DNA of 64,000 nt, taken from assembly GCA_037179335.1 (NCBI GenBank), contig JAKZHN010000023.1:310001-374000 (forward strand), written 5' to 3'. The stretch is from Cyclaneusma minus (Eukaryota > Ascomycota > Leotiomycetes > Marthamycetales > Marthamycetaceae). Positions within the stretch are counted from its first letter, which is position 1. Each line of letters starts with the position of its first letter. The notes under the pieces were generated by a model. The model saw nothing but the letters and a program-made list of their open reading frames with translations, made no database searches and had not been told where the DNA came from. The position numbers and the translations under genes were made by a program. Positions 47,723 through 56,969 of this stretch are shown piece after piece.

Positions 47723-48381
47723 AATTCTTCGAGCTTTCGAGGTTCCCACCATTCAACATTTTCCCACCCGGTGGTTTATACGATCATGGTGTTTGCATCA
47801 CGCCAACACACCCTCATTTCTTTTCTTCGTCCTTTCATTTCAACATGCAGCGTCATGAGTTTTCGAGTCAGGATACACCAAAAAATGGGCTTGGTCTATA
47901 GAGGAGGATATACCCCTGGCTGTCGTTGAAGCATCTCGACGCCTCTACTACTACTACAACAAGGCATTAGATATGGCGTTTGAGAACAACAAAAGCAAGG
48001 GATCGAGCATTTTTCCACTGGAATACAGGCCAGGGTTAGCATGGTGTTTTTGCGAAAGGAGCCTGGCATGGCATTACAAGATCGCAGTGCTTTAACAGCG
48101 CGGCATAGCTAAAGACTAATTGAATTTTGCAATTCTTCTCTCTCTACATGCGTTCGTTCAGTCTGCATATGCTCTGCTCGCTGCTCGCTGCTCACCGCTC
48201 TCCTCACTTTGTCCGTTTCGCTTTGATTTCATGTTTGCGACCTTGACAGCCACCATTGATTTGTTACCTTATCCGAACATTTCCCACATGTACTTTTATT
48301 TCATTTCCCTTTGTTTTCACCCCATTCCGCACTATCATCCCCCCGATCTCTCCATCGCCAACCGCCAACCGCCCACCCTCA
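47723..48381. other. Convergent 3' regions
   Basis: Space between the stop codons of the arrestin and the amidohydrolase genes, which face each other. Pyrimidine-rich near 48340-48380. Nothing else seen. Confidence 0.6.
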
Positions 48382-49488
48382 TCACGGTCTCAAATTCAAC
48401 ACCCTCACAGCATTCCCACCCAGCGCCATTCTCGCCCCCTCGCTCTCCTTCCCAAAAACCTTCTCAATCGCCTCCACATTAGTCGTCACACTCAACCACT
48501 CTCCCTCTCCCTCTCCCAGCGGCGGAAAAAACGGATTATCAGTCCCAAACATCACCCGATCGCCTCCACTCGCCTCCACCGCCGCCTTCAAGCCTGCTTT
48601 GTCGTATACTACCGCATCCAGATAAATATTTTTCTTCAAGATCTCCCAAATGGTTTTTCTCTTCTCTGTCAACTTCCCTGCTTCCTTGAGATGGCCGTCG
48701 TGGAGAATGCACGATTCGATGCGGCCCGCGAGGAAGGGGAGCGTGCCGCCGCTGTGGGCGAGGATTACGGAGAGGGTGGGGATTTGTGTGAATACATCGG
48801 CGAGGATCATGCGTGTTATGGCGATGGTGGTTTCGAGGGGGAAGCCGAGGGCGAGGGGGAGGACGTGGCCATAGTCATTCGCGCGCGGTCCGAATACCTC
48901 GGATGGCAGGCCATAATGCGGATGTAAGAAAATCGGCAAGCGGTTATCTGCCAGTGCTTGGAAGATTGGAAACAGGTCTGGATCATCGAGTCCCTTCCCG
49001 AGGCCCGTGGTGCCTAGAATCACACCCCTGATGTACTTCAAGTCCTTGAGACGCGCGATTTCGGAAATGATCGAAGAGGGAGGAGCGGAAAGGGGGAGAG
49101 TGCCGAAAGCGAAGAGTCGACCGGGGTATTGAGCGCAAAGTTCGTTGACCTCGTTGTTGATGTCCTTTGCGGTTTCGCTGGCTGTGGAAGATGGGAGCCA
49201 GTCGAGCCAGGGGTTGGCGAGGGAGATGACGGAGATGTCGATGTGGTGTTTGTCCATAAACGCAATCTTTTCTTTGATGTCGTGGTATTCGGCGCCGATG
49301 GGACGGCCGCGAGATGTGGAGGGGGTGTCTTCGGCGGGGAGGATGACGAGACGGAGGTTGGAGGGGGCGGAGGGGTCGAAGGAGCGGATGTAGGGGATTT
49401 GGGAGCGGGATTTGAGGAGGGAGACATAGGAGGGGGGGTAGATGTGTGTGTGGATGTCTACGATTGGGGTTGGGTTGGAAGAGGCCAT
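48382..49488 (-). CDS. Zn amidohydrolase of the ACMSD family, probably 5-carboxyuracil (isoorotate) decarboxylase
   Basis: A 368-residue single-exon enzyme. Metal-site motifs of the amidohydrolase-2/ACMSD family are present in order: VDIHTHIYPP (His13, His15), FLHPHYG near residue 195, ILAHSGG, and GTDNPFFPP with its Asp near residue 325. GTDNPFFPP is the form seen in fungal uracil-5-carboxylate decarboxylases; family members also decarboxylate aminocarboxymuconate semialdehyde and 6-methylsalicylate. The start is put at MASSNPTPIVDIHTH; an in-frame ATG 96 bp upstream would add a Ser/Pro leader. It is transcribed divergently, 490 bp away, from a 2-oxoglutarate dioxygenase, which favours the thymine-salvage role. 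Family firm, substrate inferred. Confidence 0.85.
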   Translation of the reverse strand: MASSNPTPIVDIHTHIYPPSYVSLLKSRSQIPYIRSFDPSAPSNLRLVILPAEDTPSTSRGRPIGAEYHDIKEKIAFMDKHHIDISVISLANPWLDWLPSSTASETAKDINNEVNELCAQYPGRLFAFGTLPLSAPPSSIISEIARLKDLKYIRGVILGTTGLGKGLDDPDLFPIFQALADNRLPIFLHPHYGLPSEVFGPRANDYGHVLPLALGFPLETTIAITRMILADVFTQIPTLSVILAHSGGTLPFLAGRIESCILHDGHLKEAGKLTEKRKTIWEILKKNIYLDAVVYDKAGLKAAVEASGGDRVMFGTDNPFFPPLGEGEGEWLSVTTNVEAIEKVFGKESEGARMALGGNAVRVLNLRP

Positions 49489-49978
49489 TTTTGGCGAGAT
49501 GGACCCCTGGGGGAGGTGGTGAAGAGGAGGTGATTGAGGTGAGTCCGCAACTTGGTATGGGAGGGTTGCTGCTCTTGAGATCAAGCTTCAATCAGGATCT
49601 CACTCACCAATGCACCAAGCAGGAACTTTGGAAGAACACTAACGGAACACCGACTTTATGCTTACCGAAGCTATTGGACCCTGAATTTTCAAATCAACAT
49701 TTACCTAAGCAATTGGTGAGTTCGATTGGACGATTACCCCGCGGCGGGATCGTTATCACCCCTCCTTTCGCCTTATCTTTGGACCCCTCCTTGGCGATAA
49801 AGATATCGGGAGGCGCCGATCGAATGGGCCGATCTGAGAAAACCCCTCTCCGATATATATACATGAAAACTAGCTAAGTCCCATGTTCGTCCGTTGTGGT
49901 CTTTTGCTCGTTCTCGCTTTTGTCCCTTGCTGCCTTTCCCGAAATCCCATCCAGCCCCTGCGAGACCACTTGTTGATC

Positions 49979-51234
49979 ATGGCTCCCCAAGCCAGTGCTG
50001 TCGATAGCGACAACCTTTTCATTCCTGTAAGTCTGCTATTCATACTCTCTGTCATGAAGTTCATGTGGAAATCTCAAAGTCCACCTCCAAGTCCAAGTCC
50101 AAGTCCAAACGAAAGTCCAGCTCATTAACCTCCTGTTCAGCTCGTCGATTTCTCCCTCTTCCAACACGGCACCCCCTCCGAACGCCTCGCCACCGCCCGC
50201 TCCATCCTCCACGGGTTCCAAACCGCCGGCTTCATCTACCTCTCCAACGTCCCCATCCCCTCCTCAACCATCAGCACCGCCTTCTCCCAATCTGCCGAAT
50301 TCTTCAAACGGTTGTCCTCCCTTCCCTCGCCTTCCTTTCCCTCAATTCCTTATCATTTCTCCCTTTTCCCTCCTCTAATACGAACCCAACACAAGCTCAT
50401 CAGCCCCCCAGCCCACAGGCCCAAAAAGACGCCCTCGGCTGGACAACCCCCGAAGCAAACCGCGGCTACGTAGCCCACGGCCGCGAAAAAGTCACCAACC
50501 TAACCGACAAATCCGCCGTCGAGCAGCTCAAAGCCTCCTCTGGACCCGACCTCAAAGAATCCTTCGAAATCGGCCGCGACGATGAGGCCGGCCGCCCCAA
50601 CAACTGGCCCTCCCACTACGACTCCAGCGGCCAGGAATTCGAAGCGTTCATGAAAGAGTTTTTTCAGCAGTGCAAAGAATTGCACGTCGAGGTGATGCGC
50701 GCCATTGCTATTGGCATGGACTTGGACGCGCGGTTTTTCGACGGCTATACGAGTACGGGCGATAATACGCTGCGGCTGTTGCATTATCCGAGCGTGAACA
50801 AGAGCGTGTTTAAGGCGAACAGGGCGCAGGTGCGCGCTGGCGAACATACGGATTATGGATCCATTACGCTGCTATTCCAAGACGACCGCGGCGGGCTGCA
50901 GGTCAAATCGCCCAACGGCACGTTCGTCGACGCCACACCGATTCCTGGCACCGTGGTTGTCAATGCAGGAGATTTGCTGGCGCGGTGGAGTAATGATACG
51001 ATTAAGAGTACGGTGCATCGGGTTGTGGAACCGCCGCTTAAGAAGGATGCTGGGGAGGAGGCGGAGGTGGAGATTTATCCGCCGAGATACAGTATTGCGT
51101 ATTTCTGCAATCCGAATTTTGATAGCTATATTGAGGCGATTCCGGGGACGTGGGGGGGAGAGCTGGGGGAGAAGAGGTATGAGGGGGTTAATACGGGGGA
51201 GTATTTGGTGAGGAGGTTGGCGGCTACTTACTGA
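49979..51234 (+). CDS. 2-oxoglutarate/Fe(II) dioxygenase, probably thymine 7-hydroxylase-like
   Basis: Isopenicillin-N-synthase-like oxygenase; thymine 7-hydroxylases of this fold oxidise thymine stepwise to 5-carboxyuracil. Exons 49979-50026, 50141-50310 and 50412-51234 give 346 residues. Junctions read NLFIP-LVDFSLF and FFKR-PQAQKDALGW. The second intron starts GTTGTC, an unusual donor. The N-terminal DIOX_N part (ILHGFQTAGFIYLSNVPI) precedes the jelly roll with the iron triad HTD (His218, Asp220) and His275 in STVHRVV, and the 2-oxoglutarate Arg in PRYSIAYF near residue 298. An in-frame ATG at 49883 would add a hydrophobic leader (CGLLLVLAFVPCCLS), unusual for this cytosolic family. The divergent neighbour is the expected next enzyme. 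Confidence 0.87.
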
Positions 51235-52103
51235 ATAGGGGGGTTGCGAAGGGGGGATTGCTGTGGGATGAGGATGAAAAGGGGTATAAGAGTGCTTTGG
51301 CTGTGGAATGAAAGGGTTGGTAAAATGTAATGGGTAATATGTGCCTAGGTGGAAAGAACATAGCGCAACATATGGGGGGCTCATGGACATGCAGACTTCT
51401 GTCATCGCGCTGTGTCTCGTGTCTCGTTTTGACTTGTGAACCTCCTCGTGAGACGACGTGAAGATACTTCGGGTATGGGATATGGTGAGCAACAGTCAAA
51501 TGAGCCCAAAGCGAGAAGGACCTCCGGCATTGGGTCAATTGATTGGGATCAGTAAAACGGAATGGAGCTGGGCCCAAGATTGAACATTGGGGAAAATGTG
51601 GATTTTCCTCGGTTGCTTCACCCCTGAGTACGATTCAAGATATCCCAACCACCGCCTTTCTAATCATCTGAGGTTTTGGCATCGCAGACAGGGAACTTAT
51701 TAATGAATACAGTCGGACGAGAACGGTCTGTGTTCGGCTTGCAGGTTCCAGGTGACCGGAGTATTCAAGGAACCTAGGATATGTGAATATTCCACGTAAC
51801 CAAGTCCATCCCGAGTACTTGGAATGTCTACGAATGTCCCAAATCATCAGAAATCAATTCGAGTGCTCAAGCATGGTAGTGGTAGGGGTACTCGAGGAGT
51901 CGACTTGACTCTTGAGGCCACCCGGGGACCTCAGACCGCATACAGACTTTGTTTGTGGTGCTGTAGTTCACAAACAAAGTCCACTAAGAAGACATGTATC
52001 AATCTCATCGCTCTTTCATTCAATTGGTACCTAAACTACAACCTCTCCTGCTAATATCTCTGGCCAAGGGCCCTTTGTTTTGTCGCTCTCCTTGCAAGCC
52101 CGA
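51235..52103. other. Convergent intergenic region
   Basis: Between the dioxygenase and the zinc-knuckle gene. Open stretches near 51224-51577 (minus) and 51824-52054 (plus) have no domain. Nothing else recognised. Confidence 0.5.
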
Positions 52104-54422
52104 TCACCTTGATTCTGGAGGAAGAGAACTTGGGGCAAGGACCTGTCGTCTGAGGCAGGTCTTGGAGATGTGGTTACTGAGACCGCAGATGGAGCAAGGC
52201 TTTGTGCAACGGCCTGAATGCATCTGTTGACAGTTTTCGCACATCTGTGGAAAGGGGTTCTGGTGGCAAGTCCTGGCGATATGATTGTCGAGGCCACAAA
52301 TACCACAAGGCTCTGGGCAGCGGCCTGCATGTACCAGTCTGCAGTTGTCGCAAGGGTGGTAAATCGACTGGCGGCAACTCGTCGCAATGTGATTGTCAAG
52401 GCCGCAGATGGAGCAATTGTGAGGACAACGGCCTTGATGCACCCCGCCACAGTTGGGACAAGTCTGTGGTTTGCAACAGATTGTGGAAATATGGTCGTAA
52501 CTGCCGCAGATGGAGCAAGCCAAAGGACAGTTGCCTGAATGCGTCTCTCCACAGTTTTCGCAGTGGTCGGGAGGAAGGTGTTTCCGGCAGTTCACGGCCA
52601 AGTGGTTGCGAAGGCCGCAGGTCGAGCAAGTTCGGTAACAAGCTCCCGTATGCATTTTGCCACATTTCGGGCAAGCTGGGAGTTTGCGGCATCTTGGGGC
52701 CATATGGTCGTAAAGGCCACAGACGGAGCAAGCCAGAGGACAATGGCCTGGATGCGTCTGTCCACAGTTTTTGCAGAGTTCAGGAGCAAGCAGTTGACGG
52801 CAGTGCACGGAAATGTGGTTGCGAAGACCGCAGAGCGAGCAAGGGTAGGGACAAGAGCCGGAATGCACTTCTCCACAGCCCATGCACTTCCCTGCCACAA
52901 ACCCATAGGCTCTCGCACGGCAGGTCGTGGAAATATGGTTGTGGAGGCCACAGATAGAGCAAGGCAGTGGACAACGGCCTGGATGCCGTACTCCACAGTT
53001 TTCGCAAAGTCTTGCAGGTTCTCTCCAGGGGTGGGAAACGGGTGGCGGCGGTGGTGGTGAAGCAGGTGGCGGTGGTGGTGGATAGGATCCCGTTCTGCTG
53101 TATGGAGTGGGCGACGAGGGAGCGTATCTGTCGTTTGGCTCTTCTCCGTTCGTAAATACTGGGTAATGATCTTCTGAGCCTTCCTCGCTGTCTGGAGCGC
53201 TTTCTATGGTGAGATCTTTCGTGTCAACATTCTGCACACCATGCTTCCAAGCAGGATCTGGCTGAAATAGACTGTCAAGTTCCTTTGGCAACAGCTCCCT
53301 TTTATCTGTGTTCAGCAGTTGTCTGATCTCGATTGAGAATGGCCTTGTCCATGGCAGAGCACCCTCATATCCATTTGGTAGAACATCGCGGAAATCTCTG
53401 GTCGATGCGATTGGAGGGCGATTGGCGCGAAGAAAGACGAGGAACCTGAACAAGGAAGACCTGTCCCCTGCTAGGGGCTTTTGACAGTAATCAATGAGGT
53501 GACTGCTGTCGTTACAAATAGGGCATGCCCTGATTGTGCCATCATCCGCTGCATAGGAACAAGAACAAGTCATATGGCCTGAGCGACGACAATGTCCACA
53601 TTTGGAGATGGGCAGTCCATGTAATGAATCTGGGTCTTGGTTCTTCGAAAGACACGAAGTGGGTGGATCTTGGTTCTTGGAAGGACGTGTTATTGAGGAA
53701 GCTTGGCTCTGCGAGGAACGTGTCTTTGAGAAATCTTGACCCAGCAAAGGTGCTATTGAGGAGTTTCGATTCAGTGAAGGTGTTCTTGAGTCTTGGTTTC
53801 GTAAAGAAGGCGTCGACGAGGAGTCTGAACTCAGTGAAGGTGTTCTTGAGTCTCGGCTCTGTGAAATATGGGTTCTTGAGGCTTCTGGGTTCTGTGAAGG
53901 AGTTGTTCTCGGGAAGTCTTTGTTTTGTGAAGAAGGTGCTCTGGAGGAATGTTGATTCTTTAAAGGACGTGAAGTGGAGGAAGCTTGCTTCTGTAAAGAA
54001 GCATGCAGTCTCTGCCAATGCGTTTGAGGCTCTGCAGTGGTTGTCTGTCCTCTGAGACGCACAAGATCTGCCTCTGTCATCCGAGGTGGCTTGTCTGGTG
54101 AGCTTACGTGCGTGCGGAACCACTCAGCGGTTCCATCTCGCTCAGCAATCTCTTGGTAATGCTCCAACAAACTGAAACTTTCCCAGAGGAGGAACTCTAG
54201 TTTGATTTGCTGCTCTTTAGGGGTACGGTCCCACCAATGCTGACGGATTTCAAGCTCGAAGCTGTCGCAGAGCTGGACAGCACGCTCTTTCCCTGGAGCC
54301 GGGAGTCTTGCAAATAACATCCAGCTATGCGGGAGGCCATTGATTATATAGGATGTCTCGGGCCAGCGGTAGACGGCGTCGTCTGGTGGTGTCGCCATCG
54401 CTGTGTCTGGGGGTGACGCCAT
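52104..54422 (-). CDS. Multi-zinc-knuckle protein, eight tandem CCHC pairs
   Basis: Single exon, 772 residues from MASPPDTAMATPPDD; an upstream in-frame ATG (54533) would add 37. Order: family N-terminal domain (YRWPETSYIING, HWWDRTPKEQ, residues about 15-135), a Ser/Gln/Asn repeat zone (KNQDP, SRTPSL, about 140-260), two spaced knuckles (CGHCRRSGHMTCSC, CPICNDSSHLIDYC), a linker with poly-Pro (PPPPPPASPPPPPPVSHP), then eight repeats of about 35 residues (about 470-760). Each repeat holds a short knuckle C-x2-C-x3-H-x3-C (such as CENCGVRHPGRC) and a classic C-x2-C-x4-H-x4-C (CSICGLHNHISTTC): 18 knuckles in all, every ligand present. Such knuckles bind single-stranded nucleic acid, so an RNA- or DNA-binding role is likely. 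No retroviral protease or polymerase is nearby. Related genes at 30.9 and 62.8 kb. Confidence 0.82.
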   Translation of the reverse strand: MASPPDTAMATPPDDAVYRWPETSYIINGLPHSWMLFARLPAPGKERAVQLCDSFELEIRQHWWDRTPKEQQIKLEFLLWESFSLLEHYQEIAERDGTAEWFRTHVSSPDKPPRMTEADLVRLRGQTTTAEPQTHWQRLHASLQKQASSTSRPLKNQHSSRAPSSQNKDFPRTTPSQNPEASRTHISQSRDSRTPSLSSDSSSTPSLRNQDSRTPSLNRNSSIAPLLGQDFSKTRSSQSQASSITRPSKNQDPPTSCLSKNQDPDSLHGLPISKCGHCRRSGHMTCSCSYAADDGTIRACPICNDSSHLIDYCQKPLAGDRSSLFRFLVFLRANRPPIASTRDFRDVLPNGYEGALPWTRPFSIEIRQLLNTDKRELLPKELDSLFQPDPAWKHGVQNVDTKDLTIESAPDSEEGSEDHYPVFTNGEEPNDRYAPSSPTPYSRTGSYPPPPPPASPPPPPPVSHPWREPARLCENCGVRHPGRCPLPCSICGLHNHISTTCRARAYGFVAGKCMGCGEVHSGSCPYPCSLCGLRNHISVHCRQLLAPELCKNCGQTHPGHCPLACSVCGLYDHMAPRCRKLPACPKCGKMHTGACYRTCSTCGLRNHLAVNCRKHLPPDHCENCGETHSGNCPLACSICGSYDHISTICCKPQTCPNCGGVHQGRCPHNCSICGLDNHIATSCRQSIYHPCDNCRLVHAGRCPEPCGICGLDNHIARTCHQNPFPQMCENCQQMHSGRCTKPCSICGLSNHISKTCLRRQVLAPSSLPPESR

Positions 54423-54635
54423 CGTCGCGGGCGGAGATGCTGGTTGTAGCCAAGTGGGTGAAGGTGGGAGGTGCCGAAGAGGAAGGCGGGCGGTCGCATC
54501 ACGGGCTCTTGTGTGACGTAGACGCGGGGTCACGTGGCCGCGCTAGCAGAATCCAGCCAATCAGATTCCAGCTCAGGTCGGAACACCAAACGTAGTTAAA
54601 ACTATGATCGAACCGTAGAATTTTCAGAAAATACG

Positions 54636-55140
54636 CAATCACAAAGGATTAGGAGAAAACAATCAGCAGGGGGAATTCAGTGACTAGGAGAAGCCCACGT
54701 GACTGAGAGGAATCTGAAATCCAAGTGTCTAAGACGAATCAGAGTAATCATAATAACCCCAATTGAAAAGGATGTTGAACATGGGTCATACGGTGTAAGA
54801 TGGGTAAATAGTAAATAGTGATGTTAAGGGTAATGGAGCAAGTGTGGTGGAGATCCCACACTTGACTCGCTACATGTAGACTAGTACCCTAGGCTGTAGG
54901 TGCCGATTGCCTTACAATCCAACGTACGATCATTCAAAATGATTATGAAACATCAAGATAACTACTATGAATTCAAGTGACCAGGAGAAATCGAAGTAAT
55001 TCACTGTATTTGGGAAAAATCCAAATCATTGAGAGAAAGAAGACCAAGTGCTTACGAGAGAACCAAGTGATTGGAAAGGATTCAAGAGATTGGGGTAAAT
55101 CGGAGTAATTGTGGGGATTCCAAGTAATTAAGGTGTATTG
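54636..55140. repeat. Degenerate minisatellite (AAGTGATTGG-like)
   Basis: Loose tandem repeats of about 20-27 bp around CAAGTGATTGGRRAGAATC, clearest at 55030-55135 and 54640-54730. Weaker traces return at 55730-55820 (ATTAGGATAAATCAAGG, GTGATCAGAAAGAATC). Too degenerate for copy counting by eye. Confidence 0.45.
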
Positions 55141-56682
55141 ACAGGCAGATGAGGGCTCGGACCGATGTTAAGAGCCACCTCCTGAACACCCCGCCCCTCC
55201 GATATCTCGGGCATCTCTGGCTCAATTTGCATCACTCTTGCATGGATCATGTTCTCCTTGTCGAGTGGAACAACCGGATACGTTCAGATTGTTTGCCGCT
55301 CAATTATGGAGCTCGTTCCTCTCACCTGGAGCCAGAATTTTCTTGTGTCTTGTTACTAATACCGCACTTGCATATATTTAGCTTCCAGACACTTGTTATC
55401 CACTGGCTCAGAGCCCCTATTCAGTATTCTGGATGAACTGACTTATAGAAATCACATAATGTTGTCTAATATGGAGATCTTGAGCTTTGACCGAGATATT
55501 TAGTTCAAGTGGTGGATGTTTTGGACTAAGGAGTGAGGACTATCTTTATTTTCTACATGTGACCGAATCTGTTTTCGAACCAGGAACTTGGGGCTTGTGT
55601 ATACCCTGGAGAGGAAAGTCCGTTATTTTGTAGTAATTGAGCCATTTTTCCGTAACCTCACTCTATCTATTAACATATCATATTCAACTTCCTTCGTAAC
55701 TCTCACATGAGCGCCTGCCTGCCTACGATTCAATCATTAGGATAAATCAAGGTGTTTAGAAGATATCTGGGTGATCAGAAAGAATCTAAATAACTAGGAT
55801 TGATTCAAGAAATTATGGATTCAACGTGAGACCTAGCCACACCACGCCTTCCTTCGTCATGTTATGCTGCTACCCTTCACCACATCCTTTATTACATCAG
55901 AGCAGACGCGTTCCACGCCACTAGCAGAATGACTCTATATCATGCACCTGGCTCATAAGTCCCTTCCATATGAACTGATTCCGCAGCCGATTTATTCAGC
56001 TGCTAATACACAGCTTCAGCTCAGTGTGCACCTATGGTACCCTACTCATCATTCTGACACTCACAGGAGGAACAAGATGCGTCGAATCTCCCAGTTTCGC
56101 CTAAGTATAAATGCTCACGGCATGGCTAAATCTTGAAATTATGCATCCATAGTTCCTTGAGCGATATCTTGTTAGAGTATCGAGTATGGAAATAGCAACC
56201 GAGTCGTCCACACGCTGTCGGGCCCAGGGGTGGCTTTCATCTACGAAACGAGCTGCCAACTCAAGGATCTTCTGTCAAATCAATGCTTAGTAACCAAATC
56301 ACATAGTACTTGTTGAACCAGAAGAGATTGCCTACGGGCGGGTCAAGCACATGGCCTGGGCTGTAGCTACAAAGTAAGTGCCTAAGGCTGAGTGCTCTGC
56401 TGCGCATTCTCTCCCGCTCCGTCTGCCGTAAAACAAGCGCCTATTTCTCGCAGAATCTACAGCGCTGCGTCTGTGATACATTCGAAATCATTGCCCGTCT
56501 CGACAAGCTCCCTGCCTGCCACTTGCGCAAATGCGCAGCCCTCCTCTGCTCTCTTTCCCTCGAAATACAAACATCTGGCACAATCTCACTTCTGCTCGGT
56601 AAGGGTCTCCTAACATAAACACAGCACTGAGTGGATACGGGTAGCTGACAGTAATTGTGCTCAGATAGCACTCTTGGCCACA
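55141..56682. other. Gene-poor region
   Basis: Besides the weak repeat traces, an open stretch at about 56392-56600 could be an upstream exon of the short frame at 56683 (donor GTAAGG at 56600, acceptor CTCAG at 56664). No domain supports it. Confidence 0.35.
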
Positions 56683-56922
56683 ATGCCTGTCACTCCGAAG
56701 AAAGGCGCTCCGCGCGTCCGGCTTAGCGGTGTACCCTCAGATGTACAGAAGAACGAGAGACTTGAAGAGCTACTCAAGGTCAATATTGACTCCTACCTTC
56801 CAACCAAGAAAACCGAAGACATTGCAGCCGTCAAGGTTCTCGTCGACAAGGCATATTTCCCGAGGACAAAAAGAAGCAGCCAAGCAGGAAAGCGCAGATT
56901 TGGGCCTGAAAAGGGCACATGA
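56683..56922 (+). CDS. Short hypothetical protein
   Basis: 79 residues, Lys/Arg-rich (MPVTPKKGAPRVRLSGVPSD, DKAYFPRTKRSSQAGKRR). Not recognised. Its coding look (balanced composition, heptad-like DVQKNERLEELLKVNID) is better than that of neighbouring frames, and a preceding exon is possible. It ends just before the array motif at 56981. It may be a gene fragment carried next to the array. Confidence 0.25.
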   Translation: MPVTPKKGAPRVRLSGVPSDVQKNERLEELLKVNIDSYLPTKKTEDIAAVKVLVDKAYFPRTKRSSQAGKRRFGPEKGT

Positions 56923-56969
56923 TGATACGGGCGATGAAGGAAATCGAAGCGGGCGAAGACGACTGTTTA

